Of a stretch of 40,152 nt of DNA, positions 14,237 to 22,239 are shown one piece after another. The position numbers were made by a program, and so were the translations under genes. Every line of letters starts with the position of its first letter. Position 1 is the stretch's first letter. The notes below the pieces were generated by a model that was not told the origin of the DNA, did not search any database, and saw only the letters and a program-made list of their open reading frames with translations. This stretch comes from a virus, in IMG/VR virus record IMGVR_UViG_3300013100_000009, positions 1-40,152 of that record. The stretch is one strand, 5' to 3'.

Positions 14237-15655
14237 CTACAGCAGGCGACCGAACTGCGCCGCGCTCAGAACCCGCATCTGCTGATCGGTCTTGCGTGCC
14301 AGCAGCTCGCGCTTGTTGAAGTCCACCGAGTCCGGCGTGATGTAGTCGAGGATGGTCACCGGCCGAGTCTGCCCCATCCGGTGCACTCGGCGCTTGGCCT
14401 GCTCGTTCCGGCTCGGCTTGTAGCTCTTCTCCACGAAGATCGCCATGTCCGCCACCGTGAGGGTGAGTCCCTCCGCCAGCGTCTCCAGGGAGCCGACGAG
14501 GACATCGGCCCGGCCCTGCTTGAAGTCCGCGACTGCGGCCCCGCGCGCCCGGTCCGAGGTCGCCCCGTGAACCACCCGCACCCGCGCGCCCGCGCGCTCC
14601 GCCACTCGCCCGCACGCCTCCACCGAGTCACGGTAGTGGGCGAGGACAAGCGTCGGCGCGCTCCGGGCCTCCAGGTCCCACTGGAGCCGGTCGAGTTTCC
14701 CGCCGCGCGGCTCGCCCTTGGGGTCCATGAACCAGGCCGAGGTCGTGATCCGGTCGAGCATCACGTTCTTCGCGCCGTTGGTCCAGGCGATGATTTCTTC
14801 GCCGTCCTCGGTCGTGGTCAGGTAGTCCTTTTTCAGCTCCTTGTACATCCGCCGCTGAGTGGCGTCCATCGGGGTAAAGATGTCCGTCTCGGTCATCGGG
14901 GGCAGGTCTTTGAGCACGTCATCCCGGAGTCGGCGCAGGAACCGCTCCCCGAGGTTCTCGGCCGTGAACTCCTTCCAGTGCTCACACGGATCGGTGGCGG
15001 GGCGGTTCATGCACTCCGGCCGATTACCGCAGAGCAGCAGCCCGCCGATCAGCTCGGAGCCGGGGGTTCCGCCACCGTAGGGGTTGTGCAGCCGCATGAA
15101 CCACTGGTTGACCCAGCGCTGGTAGGCCCCGAACCGTCCGCCCGGCTTGGCCTCGCTCGGGTGCAGGAGCTGGAGGACCGTGAACAGTTCGTGCGCCCAG
15201 TTGGGCATCGGCGTGCCGGTCATCGGGAGCACCGCGCCGGACTTCTTGCCGATCTGGGTCGCGGCGACCGTCCAGGAGGTCGAGCGGCCCTTGATGTAGT
15301 GGGACTCGTCCAGGATCATCGCGTCCCAGGCGCGGTCGTACTCGGGCCGGACCTTGTACTTGGGGTATTTCTTGGTGCCGAAGTTCGGCGTGTTGCCGTT
15401 GCGGGCGTTGAGCTGGGTGTAGGGGACGACCACGAACTTCTCCGGGTGGTCGGCCCACAGCTCCAGCTCGTCCTTCCAGGTGCCTCCGGAAATCACCATC
15501 GCGGGGGCGACGACGAGCACGTCCCCGCCGTCGAAGGACTCTATGGCCGTGCGGCTCTTGCCGAGTCCGGGTTCATCGCCCAGCAGGAGCCGCCCTGCGC
15601 TGTGGATTGCCTCAATGCCAGCGGCTTGATGCGGGGCGAGTGGTGGCCTACTCAT
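14237..15655 (-). CDS. SNF2-family DEAD/DEAH helicase
   Basis: This 472-residue translocase has motif I G26-D-E-P-G-L-G-K-S34, motif II D116-E-S-H119, motif III TGTPMPN (146-152) and motif VI QAKRRVHRMGQTRP (about 424-437). It is a minimal two-domain SNF2 ATPase of the size usual in phages. It would remodel DNA or displace proteins during replication or recombination. The ATG overlaps the end of the HTH regulator gene by 8 nt, so both are co-transcribed and probably under the autoregulated promoter at 15903-15931. Confidence 0.88.
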   Translation of the reverse strand: MSRPPLAPHQAAGIEAIHSAGRLLLGDEPGLGKSRTAIESFDGGDVLVVAPAMVISGGTWKDELELWADHPEKFVVVPYTQLNARNGNTPNFGTKKYPKYKVRPEYDRAWDAMILDESHYIKGRSTSWTVAATQIGKKSGAVLPMTGTPMPNWAHELFTVLQLLHPSEAKPGGRFGAYQRWVNQWFMRLHNPYGGGTPGSELIGGLLLCGNRPECMNRPATDPCEHWKEFTAENLGERFLRRLRDDVLKDLPPMTETDIFTPMDATQRRMYKELKKDYLTTTEDGEEIIAWTNGAKNVMLDRITTSAWFMDPKGEPRGGKLDRLQWDLEARSAPTLVLAHYRDSVEACGRVAERAGARVRVVHGATSDRARGAAVADFKQGRADVLVGSLETLAEGLTLTVADMAIFVEKSYKPSRNEQAKRRVHRMGQTRPVTILDYITPDSVDFNKRELLARKTDQQMRVLSAAQFGRLL

Positions 15656-15896
15656 GGCCCTTCGAGGCGACGGCGATTTCGAACTCGGCCGCGTAGGTGC
15701 CTCGGGAGCGCGCGTCGACCTGGGTCTGGACCGACCAGCCGTACACCTCCTGAATCTTCTGCATCGTCTCGATGCCCGGGAGCCGGTGGCCGTTCCTGAT
15801 CCGGCTCACGCCGGAGTGGGACAGCCCGATCTTCTGGGCGATTTCTTCGTTGGTCGGCACAACCTGTGCGGGTGCGCTCTGCTCTTCGTTAGTCAT
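15648..15896 (-). CDS. XRE-type helix-turn-helix regulator
   Basis: This 82-residue protein has an HTH_XRE fold at about residues 14-55 (TNEEIAQKIGLSHSGVSRIR, then NGHRLPGIETMQKIQEVYGW). The recognition helix would be around SHSGVSRIRNG. The gene follows a predicted leaderless promoter whose -35 lies within a copy of the 15-bp operator, and it faces the plus-strand promoter at 15946 across a 106-bp gap. This is the usual layout of an autoregulated phage repressor. It is the best candidate to bind the phage-wide operator family, but no binding evidence exists in the sequence itself. Confidence 0.8.
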   Translation of the reverse strand: MTNEEQSAPAQVVPTNEEIAQKIGLSHSGVSRIRNGHRLPGIETMQKIQEVYGWSVQTQVDARSRGTYAAEFEIAVASKGHE

Positions 15897-15902
15897 GTGC
15901 CC

Positions 15903-15931
15903 AGGGTATCACAGGCGTGACAGCGGGACAA
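15903..15931 (-). promoter_or_regulatory. Leaderless promoter with operator for the HTH regulator
   Basis: TTGTCC (15931-15926), a 17-bp spacer and TACCCT (15908-15903) precede the ATG at 15896 by 6 nt. The operator copy reads GTGACAGCGGGACAA on the plus strand (15917-15931). Confidence 0.5.
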
Positions 15932-15945
15932 GCCGGTCAGGATAC

Positions 15946-15974
15946 TTGACACGGCGTCACGGGAATGGTTGAAT
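15946..15974 (+). promoter_or_regulatory. Divergent promoter with operator
   Basis: TTGACA, a 17-bp spacer and TTGAAT can be read directly. The operator is TTGACACGGCGTCAC. The leader ACCAACCAAGGAGGA resembles those of the genes at 3068 and 13969. Confidence 0.65.
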
Positions 15975-16002
15975 GGTTTTACCAACCAAGGAGGAACCCC
16001 AA

Positions 16003-16446
16003 ATGACCGCCACCATCACCACGAAGCTCATCTGGTCCGTCATCTACACGAACGAGGACGGCGAGAGCTGGGCCAGCTCGTTCGACCTCGAAGAGGACGC
16101 CGTGGCCTGGTTGTCGGCCTACCCGACCAACGGCCGGATCGAGCGCATCGAGCGCCAGCTCGTGGACGACACCAAGCTCGGCATTCAGGCCGGGTCCGAG
16201 TGGTTCGCCACTCAGGAGGCGTGGAACTACAACGACGAGCTGTTCCGTCAGGGCGACCTCTGGGGCCGCGAGTCCGAGCGCGACGCGCGCACCGGCATCA
16301 AGTCCGCGCCCAAGGAGGCCAAGGGCCTGTTCTACGGCGAGGAACTCCGCGACGTGCGCGGTGCCACCCTTGCCGACATCGAGCGCCGCGACCGCCTCAG
16401 CGCTGAGGCCACCTGCAATTGCTCCAACCCGTTCTGCCAGGTCTGA
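16003..16446 (+). CDS. Unknown early protein with C-terminal Cys motif
   Basis: This 147-residue protein starts MTATITTKLIWSVIYTNEDG, with AAGGAGGA at ideal distance. Residues 9-45 look like a small beta-rich domain, the middle is charged and helical, and the end reads ATCNCSNPFCQV, which could hold a metal. It is a single-gene unit between a strong operator-controlled promoter and a terminator. The family is unrecognised. Confidence 0.75.
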   Translation: MTATITTKLIWSVIYTNEDGESWASSFDLEEDAVAWLSAYPTNGRIERIERQLVDDTKLGIQAGSEWFATQEAWNYNDELFRQGDLWGRESERDARTGIKSAPKEAKGLFYGEELRDVRGATLADIERRDRLSAEATCNCSNPFCQV

Positions 16447-16453
16447 ATACGCG

Positions 16454-16487
16454 GAGGCCCCGGTCACTCGATGAGTGCCGGGGCCTC
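16454..16487. terminator. Bidirectional hairpin terminator
   Basis: The stem GAGGCCCCGG / CCGGGGCCTC with an inner CACTC/GAGTG helix lies between the convergent genes ending at 16446 (+) and 16510 (-), and closes the lysis operon. Confidence 0.8.
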
Positions 16488-16509
16488 GTTGTAGATGCCG
16501 GATCACCTC

Positions 16510-16953
16510 CTAGTCGAGGGCGTGCTTCGGTCCCTCGGGGTCGGGGGCGATGGGGGCCGCGCTGTCGTATGCCACGGGCGAGGCCTCCTTGGGGGTCTCC
16601 TGGACCTCGGTGGCCCCCACGAGTACCGGAAGGGGTTCCGGCGTCTCCGACTTCGCGACGGAGGTCGCGTTCTTGAGGTTCGGGGCCACCGGCTTCCAGA
16701 AGCCCTTGTACGTGCTGATCGCCACGACGAACACCAGGAGGACGGCGGTCACGATGCCCACCCCAGTGAATGCGCCCGCGAAGAACGCGGTGACCGTTCC
16801 GACGATGAGGCAGAACACGAACGCCAGGATCGCCTGGGTGCGCGCCGACCACTTCGACTGGAGCAGCAGGTTGAGCACGAGCGGGGCGAAGAATCCGAGG
16901 ATGATCGCCCAGAGCGCCGCGTTGGACAGCCCGGCCGGGATGTCGATGTTCAT
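16510..16953 (-). CDS. Holin-like membrane protein
   Basis: This 147-residue protein has hydrophobic helices at about residues 9-31 (LSNAALWAIILGFFAPLVLN), 41-62 (AILAFVFCLIVGTVTAFFAG) and 65-82 (GVGIVTAVLLVFVVAIST). The tail is acidic, soluble and Pro-rich. It is the last gene of the lysis cluster. Number and spacing of helices fit a class I-like holin, but several candidates occur in the cluster and the assignment is by position. Confidence 0.65.
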   Translation of the reverse strand: MNIDIPAGLSNAALWAIILGFFAPLVLNLLLQSKWSARTQAILAFVFCLIVGTVTAFFAGAFTGVGIVTAVLLVFVVAISTYKGFWKPVAPNLKNATSVAKSETPEPLPVLVGATEVQETPKEASPVAYDSAAPIAPDPEGPKHALD

Positions 16954-17324
16954 GTATTACCCTTCGTCAGTTTATTGACCTCCGCTCGGGTGAGCGTGTC
17001 CTCAAGTCGGGGCCAGGCCGGGAGCGACTCCGGCTTGTGACCCTCTTCGATCATAGCACGTCGATAGACGCTGATCGTATCCTGGAGGCGGCGCACGTTG
17101 CGCTCCGCCGCCTCCGCCCTGTCGCGCTGCTCGTCCTCACGGGCGAGAGCCTCCAGGAGTTGCTGCTGTATGTCAGCTCGGCGCTTGGAGTCGCGGATTG
17201 CGACGCCGGACCTAGCTTTGATGATTACGTCGAATACCGTCTTGATGAGGGCACCGATGCCGCCAGCCCCTAGAATCGCCACCAGGAGAGTGGTGGCGTC
17301 CATGCCGCCCGATGCACTTGCCAT
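16950..17324 (-). CDS. Membrane-anchored coiled-coil protein of the lysis cluster
   Basis: This 124-residue protein has one N-terminal membrane helix (residues 12-34, LLVAILGAGGIGALIKTVFD) followed by a long charged coiled coil (about 43-92, RRADIQQQLLEALAREDEQR). The design resembles small phage membrane proteins that assist holins or act like spanins. Its stop overlaps the start of the next gene. Confidence 0.65.
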   Translation of the reverse strand: MASASGGMDATTLLVAILGAGGIGALIKTVFDVIIKARSGVAIRDSKRRADIQQQLLEALAREDEQRDRAEAAERNVRRLQDTISVYRRAMIEEGHKPESLPAWPRLEDTLTRAEVNKLTKGNT

Positions 17325-17334
17325 TGCCCGCCCC

Positions 17335-17823
17335 TTAGTGGTTCTGTCGAGGCTGGAAGTCCGGGGTCCGGCGCTTGATCGCCTCCCTAACGAGGTCGCG
17401 ATAGGTCCGGGCAGGGGTCTCGCGAGGCTCCAGGATGAAGAGCTGAATCTCGACGTAGCGGCGGAACATCGTGATCAGGGCGATGACGGCAATGCAGGTC
17501 GCCACCCAGACAGTCGGCTTGCCGCCGACCGCAATCGACCCGAGGACCACGCCGTAGATAGCCACCCCGAACATGGCAGCGACGAGTCCGGGGAGTTCGA
17601 TCGCCCAGATACGAATGAACCGACCGGCGACGGCGAGGACGCCACCGAGCAACAAGAGCGAACCCCAGACCCAGATCAGCCAGTCAAAGTAGACCTGGCG
17701 CAGGATCGAGTCCGGCGTCGCGAGGACGGCGAACCACCCGGAGGCGAACACCAGGAGGGCGACGATGATGTCCACCCACCTGATGACCGCCTCCCAGCGG
17801 CGACGCTTGAGGTCGGTGTTCAC
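17335..17823 (-). CDS. Four-helix membrane protein, holin candidate
   Basis: This 162-residue protein starts with GTG overlapping the endolysin stop codon. Four hydrophobic segments occur at about residues 15-35 (IRWVDIIVALLVFASGWFAV), 47-66, 74-95 and 104-118, and a basic cytoplasmic tail ends RRTPDFQPRQNH. Placement directly after the endolysin makes it a holin or lysis-membrane candidate. Confidence 0.68.
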   Translation of the reverse strand: MNTDLKRRRWEAVIRWVDIIVALLVFASGWFAVLATPDSILRQVYFDWLIWVWGSLLLLGGVLAVAGRFIRIWAIELPGLVAAMFGVAIYGVVLGSIAVGGKPTVWVATCIAVIALITMFRRYVEIQLFILEPRETPARTYRDLVREAIKRRTPDFQPRQNH

Positions 17824-18779
17824 TAGCCCTTGACCCCAGCCATTGCCGTGCCAGCAGCTCGGGTGATCGCCGCCGCGACCCTCGGGACCGCCGCGTCGAA
17901 CGCCTGCGCCAGCTCTTCGGGCGAGACGCTGGCCTCCACGTGGAAGTCCTCCGGCGTGAGGGTGATGCCCTCGACGCCACGCTCGATTGCGTCCAGCTTC
18001 TGGATCAGCTCGGGCGGCAGGGTCGCGGTGATGCTCTTGCCGATTGCGTCGGTGAGCGCCGAGGCGAGCTTCTGCGGGTCGATGGTGGTGCCCACCGCAT
18101 TCGCCGTCCGGAGCAGTCGCTGCTGGGCGTTCATGATGTCGACCTCGGCGCGGAGGAAGGTGTCCGGGCGCGCGCCGTTGGTGAACGGACTCTTGGTCTG
18201 GTCCGAGTTGATGACTCGGTAGAACAGGTTGTAGACCTGGGGCGAACCCAGACCCAGCCAGCCGTCCTCGGTCACGAGCCAGCCGGAGCCGTCCGTGGTC
18301 CATTGCAGATACATGCGCTTACTCCTTGCGTTGTTGATGAGCGTCCCACCGCCACCGGCAGACGAGATGTTGGCTACGTGCTGCATGAAATCGACGTTCA
18401 CGCCGCCGATATACAGCGACACATGACAGTGCGGGGCGTAGCCGTAGTTCGACCCGAAGCCGGACGCGCCAGACTTCGCGATGAGCTGCCCCTGGGCGAC
18501 CTGCTGACCCACCGACACCAGAATCTCCGAGAGGTGGAGGTACTGAGTCTGCGAGCCGTCCGAGTGGCGAATGTAGACCATCCGACCGCCCGAGCCGTCC
18601 GGCACGTTGTCCGTCAGCTCCACGCGTCCGGCCGCTGCTGCGTTGACGGCGGACCCGTAGGCCACGCCGAAATCTACACCAGGGTTGACGCTCGGAGGCT
18701 TGCGGTTCTTGTGCCCCTGCCATGAGCCGTCTTGGTCGACCGGCCCTCTTGCGTAGGTCGGCCAGATGTATGACACCAT
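17823..18779 (-). CDS. Endolysin with M23 metallopeptidase domain
   Basis: This 318-residue protein has an M23/LytM fold in residues about 28-135: the D36 ligand in NPGVDFG, H82 in QYLHLSE and H117-C-H119. The usual first zinc His of HxxxD is Asn32 here. Residues 150-190 (QWTTDGSGWLVTEDGWLGLG) suggest a short wall-binding segment, and the C-terminus is helical and acidic. It would cleave peptidoglycan cross-links. No signal peptide is visible, so it should need a holin. An extended -10 promoter lies upstream. Confidence 0.85.
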   Translation of the reverse strand: MVSYIWPTYARGPVDQDGSWQGHKNRKPPSVNPGVDFGVAYGSAVNAAAAGRVELTDNVPDGSGGRMVYIRHSDGSQTQYLHLSEILVSVGQQVAQGQLIAKSGASGFGSNYGYAPHCHVSLYIGGVNVDFMQHVANISSAGGGGTLINNARSKRMYLQWTTDGSGWLVTEDGWLGLGSPQVYNLFYRVINSDQTKSPFTNGARPDTFLRAEVDIMNAQQRLLRTANAVGTTIDPQKLASALTDAIGKSITATLPPELIQKLDAIERGVEGITLTPEDFHVEASVSPEELAQAFDAAVPRVAAAITRAAGTAMAGVKG

Positions 18780-18804
18780 GCTGGCTCCGTTCTCTTTGGG
18801 AACC

Positions 18805-18813
18805 AGTATAGCA
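18805..18813 (-). promoter_or_regulatory. Extended -10 late promoter before the endolysin
   Basis: TGCTATACT lies 25 nt before the endolysin ATG, in the context TAACCCGTGCTATACT. The same TACCCGTGCTA core precedes the small terminase gene. No TTGAC-like -35 is present. Confidence 0.5.
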
Positions 18814-18817
18814 CGGG

Positions 18818-19606
18818 TTAGGTTCCGGTGTAGACCCAGTTGGCGGTACCTACCGCCGTAGCTCGCTTGGACACGAGGTCAACCCAGGCGGTGCCGCTCC
18901 ACCTCTTCGCGGTGACGAGCTGCACCCAGTTCGACCCGTTCCAGCGGTTGCCCGCCACCTGAATCTGGCGCGCCGCCGTGTTCGCGGACCAGGCCGAGTT
19001 GCCGTAGGCGTTGCGCGCCAGCGCCCGGAACACGTAGGAGCCGGGGGCCAGGTTCGAGAAGGTCCGGTTCCCCCAGCCACCGGTCGAGGTGGTCGACCAG
19101 GCCCCGCCGTCCTTGCTGTACTGGATGTCGATGGACTGAGTGACCGCGCCGCCCTCGTCGTACCCGGCCGGGACGCCGGAGGTCACCGTGATAGACCGTC
19201 CGACAGGAGCTGCGGCCGTCAGGGTGGGCGCGGGCTTCGGGGGCTTCGGGATGCGCGCTAGGGAGCCGGAATCGGTCAGGCCGACCGGCCCGCCGTATGT
19301 GCTCGTGCCGGTCGCGTTGGACGACACCGAGAAGGAGTAGTTGCAGTAACCGTTGGCGTCGTGGCCCGCGTTGAAGTAGAAGTCACAGATCGTGGCCGAG
19401 GTGCCGTTGATGTTGAACGACCCGTTGCCGTACCCGGTCGCGGAGAACCCGATCCCGCTCGCGTAGGTGCCGGAACCCCAGCCGGAGTCCGCCCACGTCA
19501 CGTAGGTGATGCGGAGCGTCGAGTAGTTACCGGCGACGTTCTGCGATACGAGCGATACCGTCAGCTGATAGGTAGCGTGCGCGGTATGCGTGGACTGTAC
19601 GCCCAT
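18818..19606 (-). CDS. Minor tail protein with fibronectin-like domain
   Basis: This 262-residue protein has a Gly/Ser/Thr/Tyr-rich beta N-terminal half (residues 1-115, GSGTYASGIGFSATGYGNG). A fibronectin type III-like segment follows (about 125-215, APTLTAAAPVGRSITVTSGV ... GSYVFRALARNAYG). The end has repeated NRWNGSNWV and KRWSGTAWV elements. It is the last gene of the tail operon before lysis, a usual place for receptor-binding or adhesion proteins. Confidence 0.75.
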   Translation of the reverse strand: MGVQSTHTAHATYQLTVSLVSQNVAGNYSTLRITYVTWADSGWGSGTYASGIGFSATGYGNGSFNINGTSATICDFYFNAGHDANGYCNYSFSVSSNATGTSTYGGPVGLTDSGSLARIPKPPKPAPTLTAAAPVGRSITVTSGVPAGYDEGGAVTQSIDIQYSKDGGAWSTTSTGGWGNRTFSNLAPGSYVFRALARNAYGNSAWSANTAARQIQVAGNRWNGSNWVQLVTAKRWSGTAWVDLVSKRATAVGTANWVYTGT

Positions 19607-19612
19607 ATTAGA

Positions 19613-20440
19613 TCACCAGAACCAAAGGTCGTTGACTGCCTTAGCCGTGGGGGTGGCGGACTGGACGAAGATCGTCTGCCCGTTGACCTTGTCGGAGTCG
19701 CCTACCGACAGGTTCTGGGGGTCGCTGATCTGCGAGGCCGTGTGGGTGTGCGACTTCGCCGCGAAGTTCGTGTTGGACTCCGCCTCGGTGAAGTACCGGT
19801 CGTCGTGAGTGTGCGCGCTGGGCGGGAAGGTCGCCGGTACTCCGGTGATGTCGCCCCAGGCGGGAGCGGCCGGGGCCAGCGAGGTCCACGCCGCGCCGTC
19901 CCAGTAGTCGAAGGTCTTGGTGCTGAGGTTCAGCCCGAGCTGGCGCTGGCTCGGGGCCACCGGCCGCGAGGACTGGTTCGGGTAGCTGACCACTCGCATG
20001 CCCGGCCCGACCTGCTGGTTGCTGATGTCGCCGGACACGATGGTCGAGGCTCCGGCCCGGATCGTCAGGACGGCGAACGGGTACTCAAACACCGTCGCGT
20101 TCTGGGTGAGCGCCGGGAGTGTTCCGGTCGAGCCGTTGGCCGTGCCCGCCTTGATTTCCAGGGTGATGGTGTTCGCCGCGAGGTCCAGCTTGAGAATCAC
20201 GTAGTCGCGCCGCACCTGGGTGGCGTCCGAGTTCGAGGCCGTCCGAGGCTCGGTGGCGGTCGACTCGAAGTAGAAGCCCTGCACCAGTCCGTCACCGGAG
20301 CTGATGTTCACCTGCATACCGGTGCCGGGCGTGACCACCAGGCCATTGATGATGCCGTTGTCCTGGAGCTGACGCACCAGCTTAGAATACTGCACCTCGG
20401 TGGTGTCGGCATTCTCGAACGGCCACGCACTAATCGACAC
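19613..20440 (-). CDS. Tail fibre or baseplate protein (upper-baseplate type)
   Basis: This 275-residue protein starts with GTG after AAGGAG at 5 nt. The N-terminal half (residues 1-150) resembles the baseplate-anchoring region of BppU-type proteins (GLVVTPGTGMQVNISSGDGL). The C-terminal part has repeated THTHTASQ/AHTHDDRYFT-type segments, also found as PPSAHTHTVSQITD in the upstream gene, typical of trimeric tail fibres. It ends DLWFW. Confidence 0.75.
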   Translation of the reverse strand: MSISAWPFENADTTEVQYSKLVRQLQDNGIINGLVVTPGTGMQVNISSGDGLVQGFYFESTATEPRTASNSDATQVRRDYVILKLDLAANTITLEIKAGTANGSTGTLPALTQNATVFEYPFAVLTIRAGASTIVSGDISNQQVGPGMRVVSYPNQSSRPVAPSQRQLGLNLSTKTFDYWDGAAWTSLAPAAPAWGDITGVPATFPPSAHTHDDRYFTEAESNTNFAAKSHTHTASQISDPQNLSVGDSDKVNGQTIFVQSATPTAKAVNDLWFW

Positions 20441-20468
20441 GTGTACTCCTTACGTCGGGTCTATTGTA

Positions 20469-22238
20469 TCAGGTCTTGATGATGAAGTTCAACGCCATGT
20501 ACGGGGGCAGGTTGTTGTGCGATCCTCCGCCACCGTTCGCCGCGATGCTGACGTTGCTGTACGAGTCCGAGCCGACGAAGAACTTTAGGCCACCGGCCGT
20601 GGTGCCGACAGCGCCATACGGGAATCCGGCGTACTGCTGGCCGTTGCCCGCGTAGAGGAAGTTGTGACTGTGCGAGGGCATCTGGGCGACGGTCAGAGTC
20701 TCAGTCTCGGTGCCGCCCTTCTTGCCTCGGCTGTTGAAGTTCGAGTTCGCCGTGGCCAGGCCGAAGATCGAGCGACCCTGGAGGTCCGGCAGGTTGAAAG
20801 TCGTGGACCCATCGCCTGCGCCGAACGCCGTACCGAGCTGCGCGTACAGCGTCGCATAGGTCGTCCGGCTGACCGCCTGACCCTGGCAGAGCAGCCAGCC
20901 ACCCGAGGGCAGGTTGTTACCGGCCAGCGGGAGGATCGTTCCCACCGGCACCGCGATGGTCGCCGCGTCGGTGATCTGGGATACCGTGTGCGTGTGCGCG
21001 CTCGGGGGGTACGTCGTGGGGGTGCCGGTGACGTCCGTCCACGGGATCGTCCCCGACTGCTCGACCGAGCGCTCCAGGTTCGAGATGCGGCGCTGGTTGT
21101 CGTCCACCTGCTTGGCCGTCGCCGCGCTCGCGTTGAACCCAGACACGTCACCGATAGCGGCACCCACCGCCACCGCATCCTTGTTGACGATGATCGTTGC
21201 CGCCGAGACGACAGCCCGGGTGAGCTGGCCGAAGGTGATCACACCCACCGTGTCGCCCTCGGCCCAGTCCAGGTTGTACTTCATGGTCTGGTCGTCGGCC
21301 GGGATCGCCTTGACGTTGGTCGCGGTGAAGCCCTTGTCGGCCAGCACCTCGTCGCCCTTCTGCTCCAGCTCCGCGATCACATCAGTGTTGCGCTGGTCGA
21401 TGAACTCTTCGATCCGGCGACCCCACGCGGACTCGGCGCTCAGGCTGTCGGCGGTCGTGCGCTCGATGATCTGGCGTTCGGTGCCCTCGCCCTGGCCCGC
21501 GACGATAGCACGGGTAAGCTGCGGGGCGCTCAGGGCCAGAGACTGGGAGGTGAGGCTTCCGTTTTCCACGGAGAGCTGTACGGTGGCGCTCGCGTCGTGG
21601 ACGGCGTAGACCTCGAACACCAGGTCCTGATCCCGCTGGATCACCCGGAACCCGAGGCTCGCGAGGGTGGCGATTTCGCCCAGCAGCTCCCCGAGGTTCT
21701 GGAACCGGGGCGACTTCTGCTGCACCACGCCACGGTGGAGGTTGATCGGGTCCAGCCGGAGGTACTGCCGGAGGGTCCCGTTGGTGCGCCCGGCCGGTGC
21801 GATGCCCGCGCAGATGTTGTAGGACACGTACTGGCGGAGCAGGTCCTCGGAGGTGGCGTTGCGTACGTCGTTCGCGGCCGTCTGCGCGCCCGGGTCCAGG
21901 ACGCCGGGGGACGGGTAGGCCAGCGCGTCGGCCAGGAGCACGTCGTCCGAGATACCCGTGAAGGTGTAGGTGCCGTCCGGGTTGTCCTTGTTGATTACGT
22001 GGGTCGGCTGGTCGGTCGGGCCGGACAGCTTCTCGTTGCCGTCGATGGACATTACGATCCCGGAGCCGGGCTGCATGAGCAGCTCCGCCATGGGGTGCGA
22101 CTTCGGGAGGGTCAGCTCCCAGGTGCCCACGCCGTTGTGCGGGATGGTCGCCTTGAACTGCAGCCACTTATGGGTGATCTGACCCTGCCGGACCAGATAC
22201 CGGTCCCGGACCTCTACGGTGATACGGTCGAGTTCCAT
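20469..22238 (-). CDS. Tail-associated protein fused to a tail collar domain
   Basis: This 589-residue protein has an N-terminal part (about 1-370) that resembles the Gp37-like tail proteins of actinophages (ReqiPepy6 Gp37 family), the hub protein that follows the distal tail protein. A short coiled coil (about 385-400, QVDDNQRRISNLERSVEQSG) and a linker PPSAHTHTVSQITD follow. The last 160 residues form a phage tail-collar domain (PVGTILPLAGNNLPSGGWLL, NLPDLQGRSIFG, NNLPPYMALNFIIKT). It joins the tip hub and a fibre tip in one chain. Confidence 0.82.
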   Translation of the reverse strand: MELDRITVEVRDRYLVRQGQITHKWLQFKATIPHNGVGTWELTLPKSHPMAELLMQPGSGIVMSIDGNEKLSGPTDQPTHVINKDNPDGTYTFTGISDDVLLADALAYPSPGVLDPGAQTAANDVRNATSEDLLRQYVSYNICAGIAPAGRTNGTLRQYLRLDPINLHRGVVQQKSPRFQNLGELLGEIATLASLGFRVIQRDQDLVFEVYAVHDASATVQLSVENGSLTSQSLALSAPQLTRAIVAGQGEGTERQIIERTTADSLSAESAWGRRIEEFIDQRNTDVIAELEQKGDEVLADKGFTATNVKAIPADDQTMKYNLDWAEGDTVGVITFGQLTRAVVSAATIIVNKDAVAVGAAIGDVSGFNASAATAKQVDDNQRRISNLERSVEQSGTIPWTDVTGTPTTYPPSAHTHTVSQITDAATIAVPVGTILPLAGNNLPSGGWLLCQGQAVSRTTYATLYAQLGTAFGAGDGSTTFNLPDLQGRSIFGLATANSNFNSRGKKGGTETETLTVAQMPSHSHNFLYAGNGQQYAGFPYGAVGTTAGGLKFFVGSDSYSNVSIAANGGGGSHNNLPPYMALNFIIKT

Positions 22239-22239
22239 C

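Noticed and set aside
21498-21515. TTACCCGTGCTA copy resembling the late promoter context
   Set aside because: It lies inside the tail hub gene and is explained by the codons for L-T-R-A-I-V. The -10 part (TATCGT) is poor.
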